From NCBI GenBank assembly GCA_964036295.1, contig OZ038465.1:20456331-20520330 (forward strand): a stretch of DNA of 64,000 nucleotides, in the 5' to 3' direction. Origin of the DNA: Plumapathes pennacea (Eukaryota > Cnidaria > Anthozoa > Antipatharia > Myriopathidae). Both the position numbers and the translations under genes were made by a program. Below, one piece after another: positions 12,059 to 22,050 of this stretch. The notes below the pieces were generated by a model. The model saw nothing but the letters and a program-made list of their open reading frames with translations, made no database searches and had not been told where the DNA came from. Positions within the stretch are counted from its first letter, which is position 1, and each line of letters opens with the position of its first letter.

Positions 12059-12583
12059 GTCAGACAACAAAAACGAAACTAAGTGAAACCCCGATAACGT
12101 AAACATGCAAGAAGATCAGAAATTTGAACTGTAAAGCTGTGATGTTGTGCCCTTGTTTGTCAACACATGTGTTTGTTGGTTTTGGGTGTACAACATTTAC
12201 TCCCAAGCTCAAAATACAGATTCTCCCATGTTAGGGTTCGTTCGATTGATCGTATTCCAGAATAGGAATAGCTAAAATGATCTAAAGTTTTGCTTTTTTT
12301 ATTTTGAAAACTTTTTTCGACATTGTTTTCAAAACCTTTAAGCTGACGTTTCAAACAGCTTTGGACATAATTCAGCTCCAAAGCAAAGTATCTTATCAAT
12401 CAGTGTCGGTTTAATTTCCTAATGCGCCCTTAGAAGAGAAATTTACGATTGATTCAATAAGAGATTATGGTTTAATCAGCTTTTGTCTGGGCAAGGTATC
12501 AGCAGCTATTTCTCATGACTGCATTACGCACACCAGAGATTGTCCGGGTTTCTCTGAATTCAAGAGTGCCTTTCTTTGTACAG

Positions 12584-12743
12584 TTTGCTAGGATTGCTAT
12601 GGATGATGAAGAAGACATAACAGAAGCGAAAAACTGGACAGACATCATCCCACAGACAGAAGGCGCGGGAAGAAGAGGAGCAGAAGAAGCAACTGGAGCT
12701 GTACCTGCCACCCAGGAACAGGAAAAGGAAAAGCGTGAAGAAG
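12584..12743 (+). pseudogene. CHD1/CHD2-like exon Y, copy 1 (frameshifted)
   Basis: It follows TTTGTACAG and ends at AAG|GTAAAA. Joined in phase 0 to exon X it reads FARIAMDDEEDITEAKNWTD and IIP, as in CHD1 (ANFSNMDEDD...NWEEIIP). It then leaves frame. The ancestral frame, REEEEQKKQLELYLPPRNRK, is one base away, so the current frame gives a meaningless Gly/Ala/Glu-rich stretch. The same frameshift is present in copies 2 and 3, so it predates the 4.4-kb duplication. Confidence 0.8.
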
Positions 12744-12860
12744 GTAAAAAAACATCTAGACAGATTTAAGACCTGGTAAAACAAGGATTATAAGCTGTGA
12801 AGAAGGTATGGCGCAAAAACATCTAGACAGATTTAAGGCCTGGTAAAACGAGGACGTAGT

Positions 12861-13049
12861 GTGGCGGCAACATTACTCACGTGCGCATGTCTTCCAAATG
12901 TTGCCCCGTTTTGTGTCCGCACTGAACGCAAAAACATTGCTGCTACACGTTTAGCAATTCTGGAAACATTGGAGGACATAATGTATGCGCCAGATTGTCC
13001 TCGTTTTGCCAGGCTATTACAGAATAAAGGACAGCTTCTTTTCGGCTAA
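12861..13049 (+). other. Short open frame in block D, copy 1, unrecognised
   Basis: The frame reads RTERKNIAATRLAILETLED and ...CPRFARLLQNKGQLLFG, then TAA. The same frame is open in the second copy (17267-17452) despite an insertion of T-rich sequence upstream. I do not recognise the family. The stop codon TAA is also the target site of the MITE that follows at 13050. Confidence 0.35.
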
Positions 13050-13448
13050 AGCCCTGGCCAAACGAGATGCAAGTCGATGCAAGTTCGACATGACAAAAAA
13101 AATTGCATCGACTTGCAAAAGGTGGCCAAACGAGACGCAAGTTTTGTAAAAACTTTTTCTTTTTTAGACTGAGTCAGAAACCGAGTAAAAAGTCTCTCTT
13201 GAGCTGGAACTTAATGAGGAGGCTTTTACTTTTGATTTTCTTGATTTAGACTTGCCTTTGCTTTAACGCGCTCTTCGCTGTTTTAGGTGAAAAACTTGCG
13301 TCGACTTGCATGAAAATTTGAACATGTTCAAATTCCATGCAAGTCACTGCAAGTCGATGCAAGTCCGAGCAAGTTGGTGGCCAAACGAAACGCAAGTCCG
13401 CGCAAGTTTGAAAACTTGCATCGACTTGCACCTCGTTTGGCCAGGGCT
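13050..13448. mobile_element. PIF/Harbinger-like MITE with TAA target duplication
   Basis: Terminal inverted repeats start AGCCCTGGCCAAACGAG and end CTCGTTTGGCCAGGGCT. TAA at 13047-13049 and 13449-13451 flanks the element. The other duplication copy has the single empty site CGGCTAAGTATT at 17446-17457. The interior repeats GCAAGTCGATGCAAGT in both orientations. The filled/empty pair gives exact borders. Confidence 0.93.
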
Positions 13449-13619
13449 TAAGTATTTGCGTGTATATTTAATCATTGTTTGTATTCGGCGCCGTTGTTGT
13501 TGTCACTGTTTCTTTTCCTTGTTCTAGTTTTATTTTTGTTTCTCTTTTTTTTTTTATGTTTGTTGAAAGCGTCGCTCGTTATAGTTGTTTTTGTTGTCGA
13601 TTCTGTTGCATATTAGTAC

Positions 13620-13740
13620 TGTAGCTGTCGAAATAGGGTCGAAAATCGCAAATTTGGGTCTACAAATAGGGTAAGGGTTTTCAGTCCCCACCCAAAATTT
13701 TGAGGAGAACCCCCCCCCCCCCCCCCCCCCGGGTTTGGAC
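13620..13740. repeat. Fragment of 'AATAGGGT' repeat family with poly-C tract
   Basis: The segment GTCGAAAATCGCAAATTTGG, then CAGTCCCCACCCAAAATTTT and a C run of about 20. Related copies are at 17530-17640, 27268-27650 and 53770-54115. Confidence 0.6.
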
Positions 13741-15099
13741 ACTATGTCGGTTCTTTTGTGTTTGCATCTGAACAATAGGACCTCTGATTAAACCCGTGTT
13801 ATTGCATTTTTCACGCATTTCATGCCACGATTTACATATTTTTTTGTCACCTTAGGCCATTTGTCGTGGACCTACAAGATGGGAAGACGTGTGGAAAAGG
13901 CTCCGAAGTTTAGGTAGGTTTACCGCGCGAATACAGGAGGAACGAACCAGTTTTTGAAGAACAGATAAGCGCTAGGTTTGGTAACACTGCATATTAAGAA
14001 AGTTTCCTCTCCTGCAGTGAAATGAAAGACAATTGAAGCGAAGCTGGGAAGACTTCATGGCGAAGCAAGCGAAAATCACAGTTCTCAAAAGTGAGTATTC
14101 TTTGCCAGTAGAAGTTGCGACCAGAAAACAAACACATGCGATTTGGTTTCATACTTGTTTGCCGCAGAGCTGGTCCGGAGTGTTCGTGACAAGACAGCTT
14201 CGCACATAATATGGAACATTTCTTGTGGCTGATGGTGAAGCTGTGATGGCGACCTCGTTCACGGCGCACGAAGGATGAACATGGACTATGGTATGTATGA
14301 ACGCCGTTCTACATGTTTATTTTGGTTTTGTAATTAAGGAATTACATCGGTCGAGTTTAAATTTTTTTCGGAAGTCGACTATTTGCGAACCAGTTTTTAC
14401 GGACGCGATAACAACGGGATGGTACTTGTTAGACAACAGGAGCGAAGCTTTCTTATATCTGCGGAAAGATGTGCTTCATAAATTCTTTCCGTTCAAATCC
14501 TTGTGTGTCGTGTTTATCGTGAATTTTTTTTGGAAGTGGAACCTGATAAACAGAATAAGAGCGTGAACCACGGATTGGTTACTGGTATATCGATTTTTTT
14601 TTTTTTTTTTTTTTTTATCAGCGATAATGTGTACTGCACTTCGATTTACTTGCGTAGTTCCTTTTAAATGCTAGTCGTTGACGTTAGAAATTTTTTTTTG
14701 GGGGGGGGGGGTTTAAGAGAGAAGCCTATGTACTTTTTTTTAGTCGATTCCATTTAGTTTGTAAGTTTTAAAAAAATAGTACTAAGTTTTGTAAGTACTA
14801 AAGTTTTGCTTTTTTTATTTTGAATACTTTTTTCGACGTTGTTTTCAAAACCTTTAAGCTGACGTTTCAAACAGCTTTGGACATAATTCAGCTCCAAAGC
14901 AAAGTATCTTATCAATCAGTGTCGGTTTAATTTCCTAATGCGCCCTTAGAAGAGAAATTTACGATTGATTCAATAAGAGATTATGGTTTAATCAGCTTTT
15001 GTCTGGGCAAGGTATCAGCAGCTATTTCTCATGACTGCATTACGCACACCAGAGATTGTCCGGGTTTCTCTGAATTAAAGAGTGCCTTTCTTTGTACAG

Positions 15100-15259
15100 T
15101 TTGCTAGGATTGCTATGGATGATGAAGAAGACATAACAGAAGCGAAAAACTGGACAGACATCATCCCACAGACAGAAGGCGCGGGAAGAAGAGGAGCAGA
15201 AGAAGCAACTGGAGCTGTACCTGCCACCCAGGAACAGGAAAAGGAAAAGCGTGAAGAAG
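15100..15259 (+). pseudogene. CHD1/CHD2-like exon Y, copy 2 (frameshifted)
   Basis: Same borders and frameshift as the copy at 12584, and the exon appears identical to it. In cycle II it is preceded only by the tail of block C, so exon X is missing upstream. Confidence 0.78.
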
Positions 15260-16007
15260 GTAAAAAAACATCTAGACAGATTTAAGGCCTGGTAAAACGA
15301 GGATTATGAACTTTATTGGTCAGGGAAGGGCTAGATTCGGAATTTGGAATAGATGGACAGAAAGCAAGGCAAACAGAAGCAGAGGTGCAGACAAATGACA
15401 GTTAATAAGCAGAAAATGCAAACAGTAAAAAAGGAAGAGGGCAGTCATAAAGAAAGTGTTTAGACAGATATCAGATATTAGGAAAACTTGGCCTTTGAAA
15501 GCTTGCTAAGCTGATTAAACTATCAAATCTTACTTCATACTGTAATCTTTTTTTTTTTTAGCAGGGTAGTGTGAGGAATACAGGCTTACAGCATGTCAAA
15601 ACTCTTACGCCATTACTAGCATATTTTCTCCAAAATACTGGCTGCCTAAAAAGACATATGAACCTTAATTAATTTTGTAGAGCAACCATGGGAAAAGTGG
15701 CTGTTCAAACACAACCATACAACAGAGTATGGGGTTTTGGTGTGGACCATGGAATTAAGAACAAGAAAAGACAGACTTTGGATGGTTTCATGTAGACATG
15801 AAAGCAGCAAGTACTGAGCAAGTCTACAGTGAGGTTGGTAATGTTTGATGTCCTAAAATAACTATGTTTGACAAGTTGTAGGGGTTGACTAGACTCATTT
15901 GTTGAGAATAATCTTGTTTTTTTTTTTTTCCAAAAAAAAAAAAAATCAATTTTAGCTTGGGCTTGGTGATACTCTATAAACAACATTTTCTGAGGTACAG
16001 TATACTT

Positions 16008-16150
16008 GCTGTCCGCCTTAGAGAGAGTTCAGTTACAGAGAAACAAGTGAAATTCGGCAAAGACCAAATTTGCTGTCCGCCTTAGAGAGAGTTCAGTTAC
16101 AGAGAAACAAGTGAAATTCGGCAAAGACCAAATTTACTGTCCGCCTTAGA
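16008..16150. repeat. 64-bp tandem repeat, 2.2 units, related to an 'AAGGCGGAC' MITE
   Basis: CTGTCCGCCTTAGAGAGAGTT starts at 16009 and 16073, with a third start at 16137. It is absent at the equivalent place in cycle I (about 11585), so it was inserted or expanded after duplication. The motif recurs at 63745-63896. Confidence 0.75.
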
Positions 16151-16391
16151 GATACGAAAAGTTGAATTTGCAATGTGCAATTGCAATTGTGAAAGTGCAA
16201 TTCAGTGCATCATTTACTGTATCACTTGTGACAAATAAGCGATCTCTCTCCTAATTGCTATACATGGACTCCAAAGATACCATAAATTTTATACAGTATA
16301 ATATCATTATCTTCATCTTTGCTTCTCCTTTTCTTCATCAACCGTGTTTGTTTATTGGTCCAGCTAAACCTGTCTTTTCGTTGTTTCACAG

Positions 16392-16489
16392 GAAATGGAC
16401 ACTGATGAGATTCTTTGTCGCGCGGAAACTTGATGAAATCAGATGAGCAGCCCCAGACCATTGGCGAGGAAGTTCTGTCACAGTTTAAG
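16392..16489 (+). pseudogene. CHD1/CHD2-like exon X, copy 2 (premature stop)
   Basis: Acceptor and donor are kept, but the frame reads EMDTDEILCRAET and then TGA at codon 14. A small net insertion also shifts the rest, so this copy is disabled while copy 1 is still open. Confidence 0.8.
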
Positions 16490-17030
16490 GTCAGACAACA
16501 AAAACGAAACTGAGTGAAACCCCGATAACGTAAACATGCAAGAAGATCAGCAATTTAAAACTGTAAAGCTGTGATGTTGTGCCCTTGTTTGTCAACACAT
16601 GTGTTTGTTGGTTTTGGGTGTACAACATTTACTCCCAAGCTCAAAATACAGATTCTCCCATGTTAGAGTGCATTCGATTGATCGTATTCCAGAATAGGAA
16701 TAGCTAAAATGATCTAAAGTTTTGCTTTTTTTATTGAAAACCTCTTTCGACATTGTTTTCAAAACCTTTAAGCTGACATTTCAAACAGCTTTGGACATAA
16801 TTCAGCTCCAAAGCAAAGTATCTTATCAATCAGTGTCGGTTTAATTTCCTATTCCAGAATAGACTCAAATGCGCCCTTAGAAGAGAAATTTACGATTGAT
16901 TCAATAAGAGATTATGGTTTAATCAGCTTTTGTCTGGGCAAGGTATCAGCAGCTATTTCTCATTACTGCATTACGCACACTAGGGATTGGCCGGGTTTCT
17001 CTGAATTAAAGAGTGCCTTTCTTTGTACAG

Positions 17031-17190
17031 TTTGCTAGGATTGCTATGGATGATGAAGAAGACATAACAGAAGCGAAAAACTGGACAGACATCATCCCAC
17101 AGACAGAAGGCGCGGGAAGAAGAGGAGCAGAAGAAGCAACTGGAGCTGTACGTGCCACCCAGGAACAGGAAAAGGAAAAGCGTGAAGAAG
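17031..17190 (+). pseudogene. CHD1/CHD2-like exon Y, copy 3 (frameshifted)
   Basis: Same acceptor, the same MDDEEDITEAKNWTDIIP start and the same shared frameshift as copies 1 and 2, with a few substitutions (GAVRATQEQ, GKKKSRQI). Confidence 0.78.
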
Positions 17191-17266
17191 GTAAAAAAAA
17201 ATCTAGACAGATTTAAGGCGTGGTAAAACGAGGACGCAGTGTGGAGGCAACAGTGCTCACGCGCGC

Positions 17267-17452
17267 ATGTCTTCCAAATGTTGCCCCGTTTTTCCACGCG
17301 CAAAACTCTTTTTTTGTGTCCGCACTGAACGCAAAAACATTGCTGCTACACGTTTAGCAATTCTGGAAACATTGAAGGACATAATGTATGCGCTAGATTG
17401 TCCTCGTTTTGCCAGGCTATTACAGAATAAAGGACAGCTTCTTTTCGGCTAA
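17267..17452 (+). other. Short open frame in block D, copy 2, unrecognised
   Basis: Counterpart of the frame at 12861-13049 (RTERKNIAATRLAILETLKD... QLLFG). It is still open and carries K for E and L for P changes. No family recognised. Confidence 0.35.
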
Positions 17453-18699
17453 GTATTTGCGTGTATAATTAATCATTGTTTGTAGTCGGCGCTGCTGTTG
17501 TTGTCACTGTTTTTGTTGTATATTCTGTTGGATATTAGTAGCTGTCGAAATAGGGTCGAAAATCGCAAATTTGGGTCTGCAAATAGGGTAAGGGTTTTCA
17601 GTCCCCACCCAAAATTTTGAGGAGTACCCCGCCCCGGGTTTGGACACTGTCGGTTCTTTTGTGTTTGCATCTGAACAATAGGACCTCTGATTAAACCCGT
17701 GTTATTGCATTTTTCACGCATTTCGTGCCACGATTTACATTTTTTTTTGTCACGTCAGGCCATTTGTCGTGGACCTGCAAGATGGGAAGACGTGTGGAAA
17801 AGGCTCCGAAGTTTAGGTAGGTTTACCGCGCGAATACAGGAGGAACGAACCAGTTTTTGAAGAACAGATAAGCGCTAGGTTTGGTAACACTGCATATTAA
17901 GAAAGTTTCCTCTCCTGCAGTGAGATGAAAGACAATTGAAGCGAAGCTGGGAAGACTTCATGGCGAAGCAAGCAAAAATCACAGTTCTCAAAAGTGAGTA
18001 TTCTTTGCCAGTAGAAGTTGCGACCAGAAAACAAACACGTGCGATTTGGTTTCATACTTGTTTGCCGCAGAGCTGGTCCGGAGTGTTCGTGACAAGACAG
18101 CTTCGCACATAATATGGAACATTTCTTGTGGCTGATGGTGAAGCTGTGATGGCGACCTGGTTCACGGCGCACGAAGGATGGTATGTATGAACGCCGTTCT
18201 ACATGTTTATTTTGGTTTTGTAATTAAGGAATTATACCGGTCGAGTTTAAATTTTCTTCGGAAGTCGACTATTTGCGAACCAGTTTTTACGGACGCGATA
18301 ACAATGGGATGGTACTTGTTAGACAACAGGAGCGAAGCTTTCTTATATCTGCAGAAAGATGTGCTTCATAATTTCTTTCCGTTCAAATCCCTGTGTCGTG
18401 TTTATCGTGAATTTTTTTGGAAGTGGAACCTGATAAACAGAATAAGAGCGTGAACCACGGATTGGTTACTTATATATCGATTTTTTTTTTTTTTTTTTTT
18501 TTTTTATCAGCGATAATGTGTACTGCACTTCGATTTACTTGCGTAGTTCCTTTTAAATGCTAGTCGTTGACGTTAGATATATATTTTTTTGGGGGGGGGG
18601 GGGGGTTAAGAGTGAAGCCTATTTACTTTTTTTTAGTACAATTGTTATTTTACGATTTTTTTAGTCGATTCCATTTAGTTTGTAAGTTTAAAAAAAAAG

Positions 18700-19030
18700 T
18701 ACTAAGTTTTCCTGGAGTTGCGATATAGGTTTGATGAATAATTAGGATGTGAGTGTATGCAAAAATTATGGCGTTATCAAACAATAGGTCGAATACTTTA
18801 GTGGTTCATGTGACCCCGGATTAACTACAATTGGCCAATCACTTATTCATCGCAGTTGCTTTATTTTTTCGCAGGAACACGTGCGAGATGAAAGCTTGCT
18901 CCACATTTGAGTTGGCGATTTGAAGCAGAAAGGATAGCGTTGTGGCGGATTTTGAAGCAAACGAAAGGTACTTTGACTTGTTGTTTTGCACAGCAGTTCA
19001 AAGACGTGTTAATTTAGTGATTCAGGAAGA
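18700..19030. other. No gene recognised
   Basis: Unique-looking sequence after the duplication. It has a CG-containing stretch near 18880-18970 ending in an AAAG|GTACTT donor-like site, but no coding frame I can support. Confidence 0.4.
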
Positions 19031-19750
19031 AGCTGCTCTCGGATGAAATGTTTAACTCGGATTGACATTGCTCGGTAGTTTTTGTTTATTTTAGGTTGAA
19101 TGTTGTCTTGATTTGCATCGTCTTATTTAGAAGAAAAAGCTCTATTAAGCACACGTGTTAATAAAAGCTTTAACACACTTCCACGGCAACCTTTCAGGTT
19201 GAATGTTGTCTTGATTTGCTTCGTCTTATCGTCTTTGCGTACAAATTTTCCTGCAATTTATTTGCTTGAACGGTTGAAATGTTTAACTCGGATTGACATT
19301 GCTCGGTAGTTTTTGTTTATTTTAGGTTGAATGTTGTCTTGGTTTGCATCGCCTTTTTGTGACTTGTTTTCTTTTTTTCGCGTACGAATTTTCCTGCAAT
19401 TTATTTGAGAGGCCAAAGCGTATTTATTTGCTTGAACGGTTGAAGTGTTCAACTAGGAATGACATTGCTCGGTAGTTTCTGTTTATTTTAGGTTGAATGT
19501 TGTCTTGGTTTGCATCGCCTTTTCGTGACTTTTTTTTTTTTTTTCGCGTACGAATTTTCTTGCAATTTATTTGAGAGGCCAAAGTGTATTTATTTGCTGG
19601 AAATGTTTACCTCGAATTGACATTCCTCGGTGATTTCTGTATATTTTAAGTTGAATGTTGTCTTGGTTTGCATCGTCTTTTCGTGACTTGGTTTCTTTTT
19701 TTTGTGTACGAAGTTTCCTGCAATTTATTTGAGAAACCAAGGTTCGCACA
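19030..19750. repeat. Diverged tandem repeats of about 170 bp
   Basis: GACATTGCTCGGTAGTTT followed by TTAGGTTGAATGTTGTCTTG and GCAATTTATTTGAGAGGCC recurs near 19070, 19295, 19465 and 19620, with partial copies between. Spacing is irregular. Confidence 0.8.
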
Positions 19751-19854
19751 GTGTTCTCTGTAGTTGAGTTATAAATTCTTAATCGCAGGAAGACGAAACA
19801 CTTTGAAGATACAGCGGAGCAAAGGAGGAGATATTTTGCTGGCTGACTGAGCAA

Positions 19855-20325
19855 GAAGAAACAGACTTTGAGCGCGAAGGCTTTCTAAAGATGGTCGACA
19901 CATCAAACAACCCACACACATGCGCCATGTCTTGTTATTTAGAAGACTGGCGCGACACTTGCACAAAATAAAGATGAGTGAAGCCCAAGAAAACACTTCA
20001 CCCAACCCTAAAAGACTTTAAGCACGAAGGCTCTCCAAAGATGGTTAAAATAAAAATGACCGAAACACCAAACAACCCACACACGCGCGCCATGTCTTGT
20101 TATTTAGAAGACTGGCGTGATACTTACACAAAATAAAGATGAGTGAAGCCCAAGAAAACACTTCACCCAACCCTAAAAGACTTTAAGCACGAAGGCTCTT
20201 CAAAGATGGTTAAAATAAAAATGACCGAAACTCCAAACAACCCACACACGTGCGCCATGTCTTGTTATTTAGAAGACTGGCGTGACACTTACACAAAATA
20301 AAGGTGAAGCCCGAGAAAACACTTC
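19855..20325. repeat. 165-bp tandem repeat, 3 units
   Basis: CATGTCTTGTTATTTAGAAG and GAAAACACTTCACCCAACCC recur. Unit starts are near 19860, 20010 and 20175. Each unit keeps CAAACAACCCACACAC and AAAATAAAG. Confidence 0.85.
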
Positions 20326-20580
20326 ACCTCGCTCCCAGCTCCTGAAGATTTCACCATACCCCACCCCCCTAAGACTTCACCTCGCTCCCACCCCTCCCCC
20401 TAAGATTTCATCACACCCCACCCCTCTCCCAGCCCCTGAAGACTTCACCATACCCCACCCCCCTAAGATTTCATCACACCCCACCCCTCAAGACTTCACC
20501 TCGCTCCCAGCCCCTAAAGATCTCACCTAGCCCCCACCCCCCCCCCGATTTTATCACACCCCACCTCTCCCCCCCACTTT
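20325..20580. repeat. C-rich interspersed tandem repeat
   Basis: Short degenerate units such as CACCCCTCAAGACTTCACC, CTCGCTCCCAGCCCCT and ATTTCATCACACCCCACCCC. The strand is strongly pyrimidine/A biased. The Pro-rich open frame here (20282-20530) follows from the repeat and is not a gene. Confidence 0.8.
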
Positions 20581-20726
20581 GGAAACAAAGTTAATAAAGA
20601 ATTTTATACCAGTATTTCGTGTCATTTTATTGAGCTGTACAAGGTTTACAAAAATTTTACGTGTACGGCCACACCTGCGTTTTGCACATATAGCGCCACA
20701 GCCGGCGTTCCGGAGCGCCGCTGTAG

Positions 20727-21388
20727 TCTATAAAAGTCTATAAAAGTCTATAAAAGTCTATAAAAGTCTATAAAAGTCTATAAAAGTCTATAAAAGTCTA
20801 TAAAAGTCTATAAAAGTCTATATAAGTCTATATAAGTCTATAAAAGTCTATATAAGTCTATATAAGTCTATATAAGTCTATATAAGTCTATAAAAGTCTA
20901 TAAAAGTCTATAAAAGTCTATAAAAGTCTATAAAAGTCTATATAAGTCTATATAAGTCTATAAAAGTCTATATAAGTCTATATAAGTCTATATAAGTCTA
21001 TATAAGTCTATAAAAGTCTATATAAGTCTATATAAGTCTATATAAGTCTATAAAAGTCTATATAAGTCTATAAAAGTCTATAAAAGTCTATAAAAGTCTA
21101 TAAAAGTCTATAAAAGTCTATATAAGTCTATATAAGTCTATATAAGTCTATATAAGTCTATATAAGTCTATATAAGTCTATATAAGTCTATATAAGTCTA
21201 TATAAGTCTATATAAGTCTATATAAGTCTATATAAGTCTATATAAGTCTATATAAGTCTATATAAGTCTATATAAGTCTATATAAGTCTATATAAGTCTA
21301 TATAAGTCTATATAAGTCTATATAAGTCTATATAAGTCTATATAAGCCTATATAAGCCTATATAAGCCTATATAAGTCTATATAAGTC
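20727..21388. repeat. 10-bp minisatellite TCTATAWAAG, about 66 units
   Basis: Uninterrupted 10-bp units, TCTATAAAAG or TCTATATAAG, with a few TCTATATAAGC variants near 21345-21365. The first part mixes the A and T variants in blocks; after about 21120 it is nearly pure TATATAAG. Every unit contains a TATA-box-like TATAWAAG. Confidence 0.97.
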
Positions 21389-21795
21389 TAAGTGTTTAGT
21401 CTAAGTGTTTAGTCTAAGTGTTTAGTCTAAGTGTTTAGTCTAAGTGTTTAGTCTAAGTGTTTAGTCTAAGTGTTTAGTCTAAGTGTTTAGTCTAAGTGTT
21501 TAGTCTAAGTGTTTAGTCTAAGTGTTTAGTCTAAGTGTTTAGTCTAAGTGTTTAGTCTAAGTGTTTAGTCTAAGTGTTTAGTCTAAGTGTTTAGTCTAAG
21601 TGTTTAGTCTAAGTGTTTATTCTAAGTGCCAAGTCTAAGTGTTTAGTCTAAGTGCCAAGTCTAAGTGCCAAGTCTAAGTGTTTAGTCTAAGTGCTAAGTC
21701 CAAGTGTTTAGTCCAAGTGTTTAGTCTAAGTGTTTAGTCTAAGTGTTTAGTCTAAGTGCTAAGTCTAAGTGCTAAGGCTAAGTATAAGTCTACAT
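21389..21795. repeat. 13-bp minisatellite TCTAAGTGTTTAG, about 31 units
   Basis: It abuts the 10-bp array directly; the last 10-bp unit changes to TCTAAGTGTTTAG. Variants TCTAAGTGCCAAG and TCTAAGTGCTAAG accumulate toward the right end, the usual edge-decay pattern. Confidence 0.95.
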
Positions 21796-22050
21796 AAAAT
21801 TCCTTACCTTTTTCTTCTTCCTCTTCTTCTTGGAGATTGGGTTTAGGGGAGTGGGGAAAAATACGCAAGACAACAGGTTTCTTTCTTTATTCTTGTGAAG
21901 ATAAGGTGTAGTGTGTGCAAAGGTTGCCATGGAAGTGTGTTAAAGCTTTTAGTAACATGTGTAAAAGGTCGATGTGTGCTTAATAGAGCTTTTATTAATG
22001 GGACAAAATACAATACTAAACTGGCAAACAAAAAAGAAAAAAAGCAAAAA
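21796..22050. other. No gene recognised
   Basis: Spacer between minisatellite and satellite, containing CTTCTTCCTCTTCTTCTTGG. No supportable exon. Confidence 0.4.

Larger units (their letters stand above)
10800..14800 (+). repeat. Segmental duplication, cycle I (blocks A-B-C-A-D)
   Basis: Blocks, with A the exon-Y block: B 10860-11900, C 11900-12500, A 12502-12840, D 12840-14790. The same blocks recur in the same order at 15018-18690. Exon-Y starts at 10646, 12584, 15100 and 17031 give alternating spacings of 1938, 2516 and 1931 bp, so a full cycle is about 4.45 kb. Intronic sequence is duplicated with the exons, which shows DNA-level duplication and not retroposition. Confidence 0.85.
14808..18700 (+). 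repeat. Segmental duplication, cycle II
   Basis: It begins inside block C (14808 matches about 12282) and runs A (15018), B (15290), C (16255), A (16950), D (17225-18690). It is near-identical to cycle I over long stretches. Differences include lack of the 399-bp MITE, an extra pair of 64-bp repeats at 16008-16150, and small indels. Homopolymer runs near 14590/18480 and 14700/18590 vary in length. Confidence 0.85.

Noticed and set aside
20282..20530. Pro/His-rich small protein
   Set aside because: Product of a C-rich short tandem repeat.
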